From Himantopus leucocephalus (taxonomy: Eukaryota > Chordata > Aves > Charadriiformes > Recurvirostridae), in contig RSEF01000003.1 in the NCBI GenBank assembly GCA_003993805.1, positions 64,773,793 through 64,837,792 on the forward strand: a stretch of 64,000 nucleotides of DNA, given 5' to 3'. The notes under the pieces are model-generated. The model saw only the letters and a program-made list of their open reading frames with translations. It was not told the origin of the DNA and ran no database searches. The first letter of the stretch is position 1. Each line of letters opens with the position of its first letter. Shown here piece by piece: positions 13,144 to 26,200 of this stretch. The translations under genes and the position numbers were made by a program.

Positions 13144-16100
13144 ACAGGATGACAAAGCACTCAGCGTAAGCAACCTTATATGACAGTTTTTTCAAACCTT
13201 TCAAATTGTGTATTATAATCTAAGCTTGTTCTTAAAATTTCACATGAGCCTGGAGGCAGGCTCTTGGCTGTCTCTGAGCAACAAGGTGTTCCCTCTCCCG
13301 TGGTGAACAGATCACTGGGCTGTGCCAAGTGGTGCTTCTTGGGGCCCACCTCCGCTGCAGCGTGCTCAGACCTTAGCCCAGCACCAGCATGCGCCTGTCG
13401 GGTAGCTGTGTAGCTGTATTCATGTGGGTTTGAGAAACCTTTCCTTCAACCTGGCTTGGCCTTTTGGGTTTGTTTCTTTTTTCCCTGGTGTGTGGTGCGG
13501 TGTTGACACAGGTGCATAACCTCTGATTCTGGACAAGGTTGGTGCCCTTTGAGCCATGCTGTATTGTGTTAGTCTCCTGGAGGTTTCTGAACCCCTGTTT
13601 CTTTCTCACCCTCCAAGTCTTCTCGCATAAGTAATTTCGTATAAAAAATGTAATTCAACTTTGACCCAAAAGAGTTTCAGTTGGATAAAGGATTTTTCTC
13701 CAAGTAGGTTACCTTGCACAAATCACTAGTAGCAGTTACTGTTCTTATTAAATAGAAGAATCAAGGTCACATCTGCATATGCTGTTTTGGTTTCTTTTTC
13801 TTTTAATTTTATTTGCAACCTTCTGTATAGGTAAGGCTGTAGATAATCTTAGTGCCTGTACATGCAAACATTTTTTATGTGGGTGTATTGGTAAATAACA
13901 TTTTTATTTTTTTTTACAATGTGTACTGACTTGTATAATTTTGTATACGGCTATAGACATAATTCAGTTTGCTGGCTAGGAACACTAAGTTTTTGGCTAG
14001 CAGTGTTGTTCTAGGCAACAATTTTTGTTATAAAAACCCTTTTATTGGGCTACTATAAAATTCTTTCTACAATTCTGATTTCCTTTAAGACTTGAAGTTC
14101 TTCTCTTTCTCTCTGGATTTTTTTCGTTCCATTCTATAATACATTATATAAGTATATATGTTTATATATGAATAGATGATCTGGAATTCCATGGATTTGA
14201 TTTCTGCTGTCATGAAGTGATGGTTTCATCCCATCTGAGCACACAGGTCATTTTGTATATATGCATATTAACCTCTTCCTTAAGACTTGTTTTATTTTCA
14301 TTTAGTTTTATTCAACTTGCGGATGAGGACTGGGAGGTAAAAGCTTTTTGTTACAATGTGCAACATCATCTGTTAATGAATATCTCTGAAATAATGGGGG
14401 ACTCTTACACTCAAAACAGTGTAGGACTGCTTAAAAGGTATTAACATTGAAAAAGTTTTCTGGTGTCCATCAGGTGTCCCACAATATTATGTGATCATTT
14501 CAAAAAAACCCAATCCTGTTCTTAAGAATATTTGGGAAGTTGGAAATTTAGAAATGAAAAGTAACTGGACAATTTCTCATTTTACACACCTTTATTCCTA
14601 TAATTATAAAGGCTGTTCAGCTGTTGCTTTCATCTAATACTTCCTAGGTGACTTAAGTAAGGTATTTCATTATACCACCACACTGTTGGCATGACAAACT
14701 AATCTCTGTTTCAATTTAAAGTTGGAATTATCCTACTTTGGTAGCATTCTGGAATTGCTGAACATGTTTTGTACTTATCCTTTGTTTTATTTTTTAGATA
14801 CATTCCCCATTTTTGAATTAAAAGATATATTTATGCCCATACCTTCTTAATCATTACTGAATGATTTTCTCTCCGGTTTTAAGAACTTTTACTCACTTAC
14901 CTGTTAACTTATAGTAAGATTCTTCTGAAGACTGATGAAATTTATCTGAGTCAAAATATTAGTATGAAATTAGATTTTTTGACTAAAGGTGGAAAAAAAA
15001 CCTGTTCAAGGAAACATATCCTAAAAGCTTAAGATGCTTTTGCAAGTAGGAGCAACAGTTTTGCAGCTTATAGTAACCAAGGAGGGAACTGAAGTATTTT
15101 AAAGCTGTGATTTTTATTGTTAACTATGTTACTTCGGTTCTGTGGCTTGTTCTGAGCTAGTCAGAGATGATTCTTTGTCCTGTTTCAAGCTGCTACTGTC
15201 ACAAGATGCCATTGCTAGTACTTAAACAAGGAAATGACTTACTATAACTCCCGAAGGGGCATGTCATCTTCCAGATCAAGAGTGGGACATTCATTTATTG
15301 ATATATAAGCTGCCTTGTGGCTGGCTTCATTAGCTTTGGAGGTGGGGGGCATGTGGTTTCCAGGCTTTCATCCTGATCCCAGAGTACGTTGTATCCTTCA
15401 CTGATAGTTGTCTATCAGGGTGGTCTGTCAAACAGCAGCTTAGCAATTTTACCTCAGGAAATCCATCATCTCCTTAATGGTCTTCAAGCACTGTGAGTCC
15501 ATGTGCCATCCAGTCTGCTTCCAACCGGTTGCCATCTGAGAAGGGTGGGAGAGTACTGCTGCAGTGAGGGGTCACGGGACAATCAGCTGTGCCAGGCTTC
15601 TAAAAGGACTTCCATATCCATTTAGTTTTCTAAGGAGGAGGCCTGTGACCCTTACAACCAGAAGAGGGTATTGCTTTGTCTTTTTCCATTACTAAAGTTC
15701 CCATATGCCATAGGTTTTGCTTTCCCAGAAACATCTGCTTTGTGTGGTTGTCACCAAGTTGCTGCTGCTAGACAAGTGGGACTTTGCCTGCTCATCATTT
15801 GTCTGAGTGAGCTCTCCGTAATACTGAGGAAATTGTTAAAGAGATCTGACCAAGACGTCTTGTGTGTTCCTTCTGCCAGATACATCAAGGTCTGCCTGCC
15901 CTTGTTTCTCTCACTTGATAGCTTGGAAGAAAGGCAAGGTGGCTGGCATATCCCGCTGTGGCAGGCTCACATGTGGATAACTACTGGACAGAAGTGACTC
16001 CATACATTGTGGTTTGTGTAAAGGATGCCTTGCGGGTGTTTTCCCAAAGACTTCTAGGATTAAATGGCATTAAGGAAAAACTCATTACAAGGGCCATTTG

Positions 16101-19100
16101 AAGCCTGTTCAACAGTTCTGGGAATCCAAGTCTTCTGCTGTGTGAAGTTGAGTGAGCAATACAAAGGAAAAAGCAGTGGCATTGGGTTTTTGTGGGAGGT
16201 GGCTTTGCTGTTGAAAGGGTTGCTATGTTATCTTGAATGTCTAATTGTGACATCCAGTAGAAGAAAGTCTAGCTGTTGGCTGCAGGTGCAGTGCTGAGGT
16301 GATGCTGATGCCCTTTCCATGGATGCAGACCCATCGCTATTTCCAAATAAATATTTTTTGTCTGCTGTGGCTGCAGAGTGCTGATTTGCACTGGGCTGGT
16401 GGCCTGCTTCAGTCTTGCATCTAGTTGGCTCTGCTCAGTGTTACCACACAGTCCTCTGACAGTCCTGGTAGCTGGAGTTTTCCCGTGTAGTCTCTCCTAG
16501 CAAACAGTGATACCCTTCCCTTTCCCCCGAATATCAGTGGGTGTCCGGCAGGTGTGCTGCCTTCCTGCTTGTGCTGCCTTTGATGGGGTCTGCCTGTTAA
16601 GGATGGGGTGCCCGAGGTCTGGCACATAGTTGTTTTGGGGTGTGGATTTAGGCTGCTCCGAGAAGGGTGCTCAATGGTGCCTGCCTGTTGTGAGTTAGCT
16701 TATAAAGGGTGGGGTGGCCTTGAGGTGTTGTCCTTTGGGGGCATCCCCCTGGGGCGCTCCCTGGTTGCACTGGTGTGAAGACCATGTGAACCAAGCAGGA
16801 GGAACTGGAGCTGAAGAGCGTTACTTGGGGCACTCTTGTGGCACTCTTGGAGGCAGCTTCAGTGTATTATCTCGTCATTTAAAACAGTAGTAATAAAAAG
16901 TGGTAATAAAAAGTCATATTTATTCTGAGAGGGCATTGTACAAATCATTCTAACTAGTTTACGTCTGAGGTGTCATGAAACAGCAAAAGAGGGAAAATGA
17001 GGTCAGTTGCCTTGGGGGCACAGTCAATGAAAATATCCTTAAATTCTTCATTCATTGTAGCTTCCTGACTTTCAAAGAGGAAGGAGATCTGAGCACCTCC
17101 GGTGAAAAAAACCAACAAGGGTGGTGGAAGCTGTAAAGTATACACACCAGTTTTGCATTTAGAGAGTTGAGAATTCAGAAAATAGTATAATTTAGTTATA
17201 CAGGCATTTGTCTTTCTTTGAATGTCTCCTTTTCATCTTTATGCTAAGACGTGTTGTAAATTTTCTGTTACAGAGTTTCTACTTCCCTTGCCATTGCTCT
17301 GTTGACTTACATTGTAGGTTGTAAACCCTTTTGATGCTGACAAGTGTATGTTTCCATTTCTGTGTTAACCTGGCAGCACTTGTATAGTCTTTGTAAATGT
17401 AAGGCTTTGTCCAGGTGCCTTATTTTGGCGAGGGAATTATTCTTTATCCTCTGAGACAGAATTGGCTACTTAGACAATCAAAAATTTCTTTTGAGATTGC
17501 AAAAGTGCATGTTCAGTGCAGCAAATACTAAGAAGACATTTACTTTAATGCCTCTGGTATGAAGGGGCTCAACTGTGTTACCCTGCCTGAGCTCGAAGGA
17601 TGCGTTTGTCACCTGATCAGGCCCAGCGATGTTCAGTTCCTTCATTGCCTCCCCAGCACTGTTGGTATGTGCTGGTTCCCTAGTTTTTAGGGTGCTTTAG
17701 GGAGCACTTCAGAGCTGGAAAGCCAGTGGAGTCCTGCCTGGCGTGGCGAGGTGACATGAGGGCTGGGGACAGGACAGAGTGGTCGGGCAGTGCAACTTGG
17801 GAGCTGGGAGTGAAAGGCTTGCGGGGCTCCCTGCAGCATCTGCTCTGGTTTGCCTCACACCTTGTTCCCTTCGCTGTCGAGAAATGTCTCTGTGCACCTG
17901 GGTCAGGCCCGTTCAGGCTGTCTTTCCTTCCTCCCTCCCCTTCTCCCCTAATTGCAGGCTTCAATCAATATCGTAATACGATGTTTTCAAATTAATTAAA
18001 ATAGAGTTTTCATATGTGACTTAATATAGCATTCAGCAATTTTTTTTTCTCTGTACATATGATACTGGATAAAAACATATGGTATTCATATGCGTCTCAT
18101 GATGGGAAGTACAGATGTCTAGCATGGGGAGCTTCATCCTGTAACTAAAAGTCATGGATAGTAATACTTAAAGAGTGTGTAACATTGCTTTTGTTCTTCC
18201 GTATAGTGTGTGTATATACAGCAAAAGAAAATACTAATTGGTATTTATAGAAGCATCTGCATATGGATTGTGCCTTATTTCAGGTTTAATGTGTTACATG
18301 TGAAGCATTGTATTTCATTTTCCTTGATTATGACTGGGGTCTGTAATCAGAGCTACTTAGTGTTATGAGTATGTACTATTTTTACCCTATTTACACAAAG
18401 GAATATGTCTAAAGTTGAAGTCAGGGATTTAACCTCTAGATACACAGGAAAAGTTAAAAGAGTGCAATGTCATTTTTTACTTGCATTTTTTGCTGGCAGT
18501 TAACGCTCCACTGAAGTGTTTTGTTTGGGAACGTAGGGTAAGAGTTATGGCTAATACTAGTGATGTGGTAATTTTAAAAAGACAGATGGATGTTGCTTTA
18601 TATAACTGATTGATATCTTCCAAAATAGACATGCCTTTTTAGAACAATAATCATGGAGAACGTTATCAGCTGAAAAACCATAGGTGGCACCTATATGTTG
18701 ATTTAGAAACTGGTATCTCGCATGTTTATAAGGTGCTCGTAAAGAAAGGAGTGTTGGTTAGGAAGGAAAACAAAGGATTTTCTTAAATAATTTCTATTAA
18801 GAATTATCATCTAAATAATTTATAAATCTAAAAAATGACTTTTTTTTTTTTACTACCAGTATTTAATATTTAAATCCCAGAATTCTGGCAGTCCCTGCCT
18901 GCATCCTCCTTTTGATGAATGTAATTTCAACTAAAGTTGGTAAGAACTCTTTTGGTCTTCCGTTTCCATAATTCTGGAAACAATTTTTTTATCCTTTTAC
19001 TAGCAGCACATCTTTTTTTCAGCTGCAGGGCAAGCAGTGACTGACAGCCTTCCCTTCCTGACCAGTCTTGAACATTTCCTCTTGCCACCTTAAAATATGA

Positions 19101-20737
19101 TGACAGTCTTTCATGACTGTGTTGAGTTTTGATGAACTCACTGCCCATGTACCCACGTGGAAAGGAGACTGCTTACGCCAAAAAAGAATCAGATGTAAGA
19201 GTAAAGAACAAAAAAATGTAATGCTGTTAGTGGAAATGAGAAGCAAGGATTACGTGTAAAATCATGATCAACTAATAACAAAATACATATGAGGTGTTTT
19301 TTAGGGTTTGTTTTTTTATTTTGAACAGTTGTTCCTATTAGATGATTGGTATTGAATTTACATGTTTTGTTTACTTTTTTCTTAACTTCCAGTGTTTGTT
19401 TGTTTTCTGGTTTCCCCCCTATTGTTTGGTTTGTATTATGTTCTCTTTGTTTTTCCCTCTCCTGGAACAAACCAAAACCTCTTTTAAGTCCTTCCTGTTG
19501 AAGTTTTGTTTTTGTATTCAAGTGCTGATACTCAGACCTTGTGGGCAGATACCACGATAGGCATTTAGTAGTGAGTGGCATGCTATCAAGGGAGACCCAG
19601 CCTGTGGGAACAGATTAATTCCTGCGGGTAATCTGGCTGCCCCTCCCCATCACTCCTCTAGAACATGACACATCAGAAAAGATGTCATTCCTTCCTCGGT
19701 GTCACCTCCATCTCGGGTTCTAGGGTGTTTCTGCCGTGTGTGGAAGTTTTTTTCTAAGCTGTGGTGGTGAAACAACAGAGCAGCTGGAGCTCTTAAATTA
19801 AAGACCAGGCGTTTATGTCAGGACTACCACTAGTTTCCAAACTTGCACATGAATGCATCTATGTATTCAAATCGGTAGCTGTAAAACTGTATATTTAATT
19901 TGTAAGTGAAGGGACATATTTATGCCGACAAGAACCAGTAAAGCTTTGCAGGGAGCTTGGTTGAAAAAATACATGTTTTTATATCCTTTCTGCTGACGTT
20001 CAGAAAACAGAGCTGGTAGCGAAGGGGGAGAGGGAAGGAGAGAATCCGTGGTCCTGAGTTGCTTCCTGCTTGCGTGGTTGTCTACTGACATTTCAAAACT
20101 ACCAGAGATACGAGGGGGGAGAGAATATATTAATGTAATTTTTGTTTTATTTAGTGGGTTCTGGCTGGATCACCGAGCCTTTGGAAGTGCTCGTTTGCAT
20201 AGGTAACAGAGAGGGCTGCAGACAGTTCTGCTGTTACACCCTGGGATCAGGTATTTCCCAGGAATATTTGCTTGGAAGCAGGAATTTGGTAGGAAAGGAG
20301 ACGTTGCAAAGGCTCATGGCTTTAGCAGTTGCCCTTGAAGATAAAACCTAAGAATTGTGACTGGATGCCCTTTTCGATCTCTTTTCGCTGAGGTGACAAT
20401 GGACTTTGCTGCTGCCCTGTCTGTGCAGCGTGTCTGTAGGGAGGGGGTGTGAAGAAAACAGCTGGATCAGGGCAGACCTGCATTCCCCTCTGCCTCTGCC
20501 GTGGCATGCTCTGCCTGGCTCCTACTAGAGGAGTTCCTCAAAGCAGGTTTGCCTCATGTGCGGAGACATACGCAGTGTTGTTGTGTTAGCCCCTTTGGGA
20601 GCAGGTAAAATCCCAGCGTCCGCTTTTGAAGTTGGTTGCGCACACCTCCTTCCTCATGCTGAGCCTGAACTAAACCCAGATGTTCCATCCCTTGCAGTGT
20701 CCTTGAGGCCTCCTTCTCTCTTATCCCCTTGCCTTTA

Positions 20738-20760
20738 AGGATGCTTCTTAAAAGCATCCT
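20738..20760. repeat. Perfect 9-bp inverted repeat
   Basis: AGGATGCTT at 20738-20746 and AAGCATCCT at 20752-20760 are exact reverse complements with a 5-nt loop. No element or RNA gene is recognisable around them. Confidence 0.7.
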
Positions 20761-23229
20761 CTCTGACGTTTTGCTTCTGAATAAACCTGTATCCCTCAGT
20801 AGCCTTGGGTGCTGGCCCGCCTTGCATGTGCTGCTCTCTTCAGCCCTTTCTGCTTCCTCCTCTCCCTCTCTTGTCCAGCTTCTGTGAGAGCATCTTCATC
20901 TGCTTTGTCTTACTTCATCTTTGTTCGTGGTTTGTTTGGACAATGAAAACAGTTTCCTTAAAAAATGTCTTTATACTCCTGCAGGAATTTCCTTGCCTGC
21001 TGTTTGAGAATGCTCATACAAATTCATTTACAATTTATTCTGAATGTAAGGATTATATTGTAATAAATTGCCTATGAATGTGTGCCAGTTTCCTTCTAGC
21101 ATAAACAAAAGTACCGAATTGTGCTGAAGGCCTTAATATTTGTAACTAAAAGGGGTATAGGTCTAACTAGTAAGTCCTTTAACATGGTAAGAGCTAATGC
21201 TTTTAGAGAGCTAATTGCTTTTAGAGGCACAAAAGTGACTCCAGTATCATTTCATGGCTGTAACTGTACTTTACTAGATGGTCCTGGTATTTGCCAGGAT
21301 AGCTTAAATCAGGCTTTGTTGCCATGCTTATTTTCTTCCACTGTGAAAAGAAAAATAAATTATTTAAATCTTTCCTCTCTGTGCCTCTCAATAATGGAAT
21401 TACAAATACTGTATCTATTTCACTTCCTGGTTTATTCTCTTTGATATTTGTGGAGCCTGAAGTAATCTCACACAGGCTTTATTCTCTTCTTTGGGAGAAG
21501 ATTAGTTCCAGTGGTTCTCTTAGAAGATTACAGAAAAAGTGTACTTTTAAAATGTGTATGATGTGTTTGAATATTTTCCCAATAAGCAGCATGAGAGTTG
21601 TTACAGAGAACATATTTTGCATACATTTTTGTAGTTGATATGAATTGTAGAGAATGAAAAGAATCAAAACTGCAGAGGAAAACATCTGTGTCCTTATGAA
21701 GCCAGGTGATGTAGAAGGCATTTGGAAGGAATGAGAAAGGTAGATCAACTGGCCAGGGGTCAGGGCAAAGGAGATTCGAGCGAGGCCATTCCTTTCCCTG
21801 TTTTCCTAGCTGTGGGCAATATGTTTTCTTTAAAACTAGAGCTTTAAACACAATGAGGGTTGTATGTAAGGGAAATATACTGGGTGTCTGCTGAGTTTGG
21901 AGAGTGACCTCTGCTTTCATTCAGTGGGACTTGAGGTTCTGTAAGCACTTCAGTTCTTCCAAAAGTCTGCACCAGTTGCAAACCTGCTTCTAACGTGGTG
22001 CCACTTGTGTGATTGTACCTATAGAGGTCACCCAGGTTCCCTCGTCCCCTTGGTTTCTCCTCTGGTGGATTTTGCACTCCCAGGAATAGCTATTTCTCTT
22101 TCTAAAGTGTATGCCTTTGAACCAGAGATTTCTATGTATGGGCAAAAAAAAGGAATGTGTTTTCAAAGCCTTTGAGAGTCTTCATTCAAGTGGTATGAAA
22201 ATTAAAAGGGTCAGAATGGCAGGACCTGAGACAATACGGTCTACTTCATTTTCTCAATACAGAAGTAAAACCCAAACCTATTTCTTCTGACACTACTTCT
22301 CAGTTTAGCTAATTGTGATAATTTTATTGCAAGTCTGATAATACATGATGTTCTATTTAAAGCTCCAAATCTGAGTCCGTGAGACTCTCCTTTCACTAAA
22401 AGAAATAAGCAGGCTTCTGTATTTTGTGGTTGGAGAATACAGCTAAAAGCACGCACTGAGTTGAACAGGTCAGACACTGGAACGCAGCAGTCCCTCCCAA
22501 AACAAGGAAACACAATTGGTGCAGTCATTTTGGGGGGGACAGGCTTCATGGCTGCAGTTGTCAATCCTGAATTCTTTCTCACTTTGGGTGGAGTGGAACA
22601 AGATCCCATTTGTTCTGAAACAAGCTGGGATGGCATATCAAATAACTCTTTTGCAAATGTTCAAAAGTATGTATGTTATAGTTCTAACACCTTTTTTGAT
22701 AATAAATCATTTCACATCATCAGTCATACACAGGGACCGATGATCTATACCATCATTTTAAATAGGGTGCGTATGTGTATCAGTTTACCATAATTATAAT
22801 TTATCTAATCGGAAGTAGAAAATAGGTAGAATCTAAATGGCTGTGTAGGAACATGAGGTTCTATTAAAGGAAATGTCATGAAATATTTTAATCTTCTTAG
22901 AAGTGCTGCATATAGTTCAGGCCGATTAAGTTTTGGCATCGTATCTGGAATCTCCCATTTCTGGTGCAGTGGATTAGAATATTAAGTGTAATAGTCTGTG
23001 TCATTGTCACAATTTCCTTCCTGTTTTCTTCAGTGACAGGTTGGGGTTGGGAAAGGAGGAAGGTCATGTTCACTAAGGTAAAAAAGTCTTATAGAAATAA
23101 TAATGAGGATGTGACTAGAAGCAGTACAGTGTATGTATATACTTTTTAGACTTATAGTCTGTCAGCCCTAACTTTGGCCTGTTTTGCATTTACTATTCAT
23201 GAAGGGGTTTAAAATACCAGTTTGTGGAG

Positions 23230-23297
23230 TTTTCTGGGGTTTTGGTTTTGTTTTTTGTTTTGTTTTGTTTTTTGTTTTGGGGGTTTTTTTTTTGTTA
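23230..23297. repeat. T-rich (TTTTG)n low-complexity tract
   Basis: T runs separated by single G or short G runs, including ttttgttttgttttttg and a G5 block. It is a simple low-complexity tract. Confidence 0.85.
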
Positions 23298-26200
23298 ATC
23301 TCCAGAGGAGTTTTGAGCAGGTATTAACAGCAGCTGATGGTATTACAAAAAATCCTAAGAGACCTGATTCTCTTTGCTCAGCCTTTTTTATGCTCATTTA
23401 GAAAGTGAATACTGTTTTATACCCTCTCTGCAATCACTTTGTACTCTGTCTTTGGAAGGAGAACAGAGCTTTGCCTCAGTTCCTACTTCTCTGGCTTTTC
23501 TTTGGAGCTTAAGGGGGATTTGGGCAAGTTTGATTGCAATTGACATTCAAAATGTCCCATAAGGTCACAGAGCTGCCAAAATAAAACTGTCTAAATTGGG
23601 AGAGAAAGAGTGCTAAGTGTCAGTTCACCAAAAATACTGGAAATTATGTTGATTCGTTACTGTTAATCTTTGCATGTCCTGTATGACTCTCTTGAAAGCC
23701 TGAGTTGCAGGAGAGTTTGCAGTCAGTCGTGGAAAGAATAAATGATAGAAAAGGTAGAAAGGAAAGGATGCAGTTGTTGCAACGAGTGACAAGATTTAGG
23801 AGCCAGAACGAAAAGCAGAAATACAAGCCCAGGCCAGCGTCCCAGCCAAGAACAGGGAGCTCAAGCCAGGCAACTGCTGTAGCCATTAGATTAGAGCTTT
23901 CTTGGTTAATTCAGTTAAGAAGTCTTTGCGCCTTGCAGTGCTACTTGGCTTCTTGAAAGGAGGGGAGGCTTGGGGGGAGCTTTGGGCTTAGGAGCTTTAC
24001 TTATTCCCACACTTCTGTAGCTCAGCCTTCTGGATGAGAAGTGGGACAGGAGACCACATTGTTTCCCTCTCCTTATCTTTTTAGTTGTTTAGATTTGAAA
24101 GGACTTGGGAAGTCCTGTATTTATATTGAAGAGCAGAGCATCTCATTCATGTGATTGCTCAGTAAAGAGTTTTCAAAATGGGCCACAGTACCCATAGGCA
24201 TTCTTTGGATGTTTAAATCCAGTTAGCCTTTGTAAAAACTTAAAATTACTTACGCGAATTACTGCTTAACTTTGTAACTCCTGTGTCAACAAGATAATTC
24301 TATTTATAGCCACAGTGCTGGAGTCTATCACAAACCCACAACAGCAGAGCTTCCTTTTATCTGCCTTGCAGCTCACTGTGGATCAGATCTTGATCTTTAA
24401 TGCTCAGTAGTCCAGTGGTGAAAGACTCCAAAGATCTGAGAATTATTCTTGTTTCAGTCACTGATTTGCACCATGAAATTGAACAGCATGCTTCTCTTCT
24501 CTGGGACATATACCCACCCCTTCCACCCCCCCAGCCTTTGTGTATCTTGTTTATCAGGTTATTAGCACATCTAAGCACGTGTTGGTACAATGCTCAGAGT
24601 CATCTGAGGTATGGCTGCAATAATAGTACTAATAGCTTTTACGTAAATGGCCAAACATACGCTGGCTTTGGGAGCGATGACCCCCTTTGCATGGGCATTT
24701 CAGAAGTTGCTGCTGTAATGTAGCTGTAGTCAGATATGTTTTTGTTGGTTTATGTAACTCTGGAAGTAAAGTGCTAGTTTATTGGGGTGCCAGAGAGTGT
24801 ATCCGAAGGGGCTGCAGTGCTCGAGACGTTGCCTGTACAAGAACCCCAATAGTGGTGGTTAATTGCCAGGATCACTTAAAGAAGCTTTCAAGGCCAAGCA
24901 TACGAGGATTGTATTTTCAGTGTACAGCTTAAGGAGGTGCAATAGTCCAGTTTGATAAGTAATTATATCACTTAATAATGCAATATTTTTTGCACTGTTC
25001 TCAATGTTGAAAATGGCTGATACAAACAAATGTTTGTGAACCATTCAGTCTTCTAGAACATTGAATTGGCCTTCAGTTTGGAACCTGTTTAAAGGCAATG
25101 TTTAAGACTCCCATAGGCTTTGTTAGGAAGCTGTGGAAAAGGACCATATTTGTTTAACACCAGAGAGTTGAATCCTAATTGAGGTTAAACCCAGTAATTA
25201 ATCAGATGGCCTCTTCCCTTGTTCCACTCGTGACACTTTTTACAGTTGTGAGAGTTTTTATTCAGGAACAATCCAGGCCTGAATTTTGAATTCCAAAATT
25301 TGGCAAAAGTGGCTGGAAAAAAGGACCCTGTACAGAAATTCCTAATTTTTAGGCAGAAAAGGTGTTTCCCACTCCTCCCCTTCACTTGCATTTCATCCAT
25401 TGTTGTATTTTATTTTTTTTTTCAGGAAGAAGGTAACAGATTATGGAGACTGGTATCTTTCTGCTTTATGTTCGTACAGTATTTAGTAGTTGGACTTTGT
25501 CTTTTCCTGGAGTTGGTGAACCCTCCTGCAATAATCCTGTTAGAGGAACTTCACTTCTCTTTCAGCAGTGTTAATCTATTATGTTCGGTTCAACAGTGCA
25601 TTTATATTCCTTAGGTTTTATGACCATGAACATCCTTGCATTTAGTATTTCTGCTTGTCAGTATATTTACAGATCTAATACATGCAAACTCATATATATA
25701 GTATATAAGGATACCATACAATTACGAAGTTTGTATAGCAACGTAGAAAGATCATATCCAGATCCAAAATTAGTGGCTAGCACTATAGAAATTACAAAGA
25801 TTATTTTTTTTCTCATCACTCACCATTTTAAAACACAACATACTACTTAATTCTTGAGTGAGAAAAATGGAAGTAAGGACAAAATTAGCTTTTTGTGAAC
25901 TGAATTTATCTGAAATGCCAGTGAAAATGCACCTTACTAATGGATTAATCTCTAGCTGCTGTAGTTTACACATGACAAGTATCAGTTATGAACTGCTAAA
26001 AAGGCACTGGAAGAGACAGGGAGATTTAGATTTCACACGAAGGAAAATACGGAATAAAGACAAATGAACTAGTATAAAGTGACTATTGATGAAATCAAAA
26101 TCAGGCTGACAGAACCTGAAAAAAACACATTTTTATTATGGTGTAAAACAGTGATTAAAGTGGAGAGTCATGCTTTCTTACAGGCTGAGAAGGGACACAG

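Noticed and set aside
22241..22793. Overlapping frames of 131 codons (minus) and 110 codons (plus)
   Set aside because: I considered a retropseudogene or lncRNA. No protein similarity, poly-A tail or splice structure was recognised, so no call was made.
24090..24140. Possible CR1 fragment (tttgaaaggacttgggaag)
   Set aside because: Only about 20 bp resembles CR1, with no second landmark following.
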